In this document: positions 28,212 through 28,265 of the stretch, one piece after another
Layout: each line of letters begins with the position of its first letter
Numbering within the stretch: position 1 is the first letter of the stretch
NCBI GenBank assembly: GCA_964504135.1
Contig: CAZDCW010000016.1
Coordinates: 1-28,265, forward strand
Length of the DNA stretch: 28,265 nt
Source of the DNA: JACPTG01 sp964504135
GTDB taxonomy: Archaea > Nanobdellota > Nanobdellia > Woesearchaeales > UBA10216
Direction of reading: 5' to 3'
The notes under the pieces: generated by a model
Database searches by the model: none
What the model saw: the letters and a program-made list of their open reading frames with translations, nothing else
Told to the model about the DNA's origin: nothing
Position numbers and translations under genes: made by a program

Positions 28212-28265
28212 GTAATTCTTTAGTGTTCTGAAGTTATTCTCGGGAATGGGTCATATATTCTGTGG
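28212..28265. repeat. Right copy of the 54-bp terminal inverted repeat
   Basis: Exact reverse complement of 2-55. It is 13 nt beyond the TATA box of the Cys-repeat gene, while the left copy ends 16 nt before the TATA box of the L1 operon. So in both cases the repeat sits immediately upstream of an inward-facing promoter. Confidence 0.9.

Noticed and set aside
2..28265. Inverted ends as telomeres of a linear plasmid
   Set aside because: The content is core chromosomal (ribosomal proteins, EF-2, exosome), and there is no replication gene. A dispersed repeat or assembly effect is more likely.
1..28265. tRNA genes, rRNA genes or CRISPR arrays
   Set aside because: I saw no tRNA T-loop/acceptor pattern, no rRNA signatures and no regularly spaced identical repeats in the intergenic gaps.

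Overview
This window is chromosomal DNA from an archaeon. Evidence: archaeal/eukaryal-type ribosomal proteins (uL1, uL10/P0, P1-type stalk protein, L7Ae, eS28, eL24, uS7), aEF-2 with the HRGPAQ diphthamide motif, aIF-1A, RNA polymerase subunit K, Bud32, a proteasome alpha subunit, SBDS and the exosome proteins Rrp4/Rrp41/Rrp42. Promoters are archaeal TATA boxes, many placed so that the start codon falls almost at the predicted transcription start. Gene packing is tight, with ATGA/GTGA overlaps. Many small orphan proteins, a UPF0175/DUF3368 toxin-antitoxin pair, a DUF5667-like secreted protein and a bacterial-type LspA would fit a DPANN-type or similar uncultivated lineage; that placement is inference, not proof.

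Layout. 1-1965: uL1-uL10-L12 stalk operon. 1966-4400: an accessory patch holding three hairpins in a row, an orphan gene without a clean start, a vapC tail, an IS200-like/RAYT-like transposase between covarying hairpins, a methyltransferase tail and an AT-rich small membrane protein. 4417-8646: L7Ae-eS28-eL24-Ndk-Adk-EF-2 operon; its leader holds a K-turn-like motif that could be an L7Ae autoregulatory site. 8683-10550: an orphan gene, uS7, and a gene broken by an in-frame TAG and a frameshift. 10543-12465 (minus): an APC amino-acid permease fused to a SAM-dependent methyltransferase. 12608-18635: an envelope cluster (2-TM protein, 1014-aa repeat surface protein, Pro/Gln-rich coiled-coil protein, LspA) followed by a GH77 glucanotransferase. 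18586-18930 (minus): aIF-1A, overlapping the glucanotransferase end by 50 nt. 19100-19879: toxin-antitoxin pair. 19975-20295: an orphan. 20391-24566: an RNase P Pop5/proteasome/SBDS/exosome superoperon ending in rpoK. 24556-25161 (minus): Bud32. 25162-25497: non-coding DNA with three tandem 13-mers and a hairpin array resembling part of a group II intron. 25498-28167 (minus): an 889-aa secreted protein with 16 two-cysteine repeats.

The two ends of the window carry a perfect 54-bp inverted repeat. This may be a genomic repeat that ended the assembly rather than a true chromosome end.

The core modules cover translation, its regulation and ribosome maturation (SBDS), nucleotide balance (Ndk, Adk), tRNA processing (RNase P Pop5), tRNA modification (Bud32/KEOPS), and RNA and protein turnover (exosome, proteasome). 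The accessory modules are largely envelope proteins or remnants of mobile DNA.
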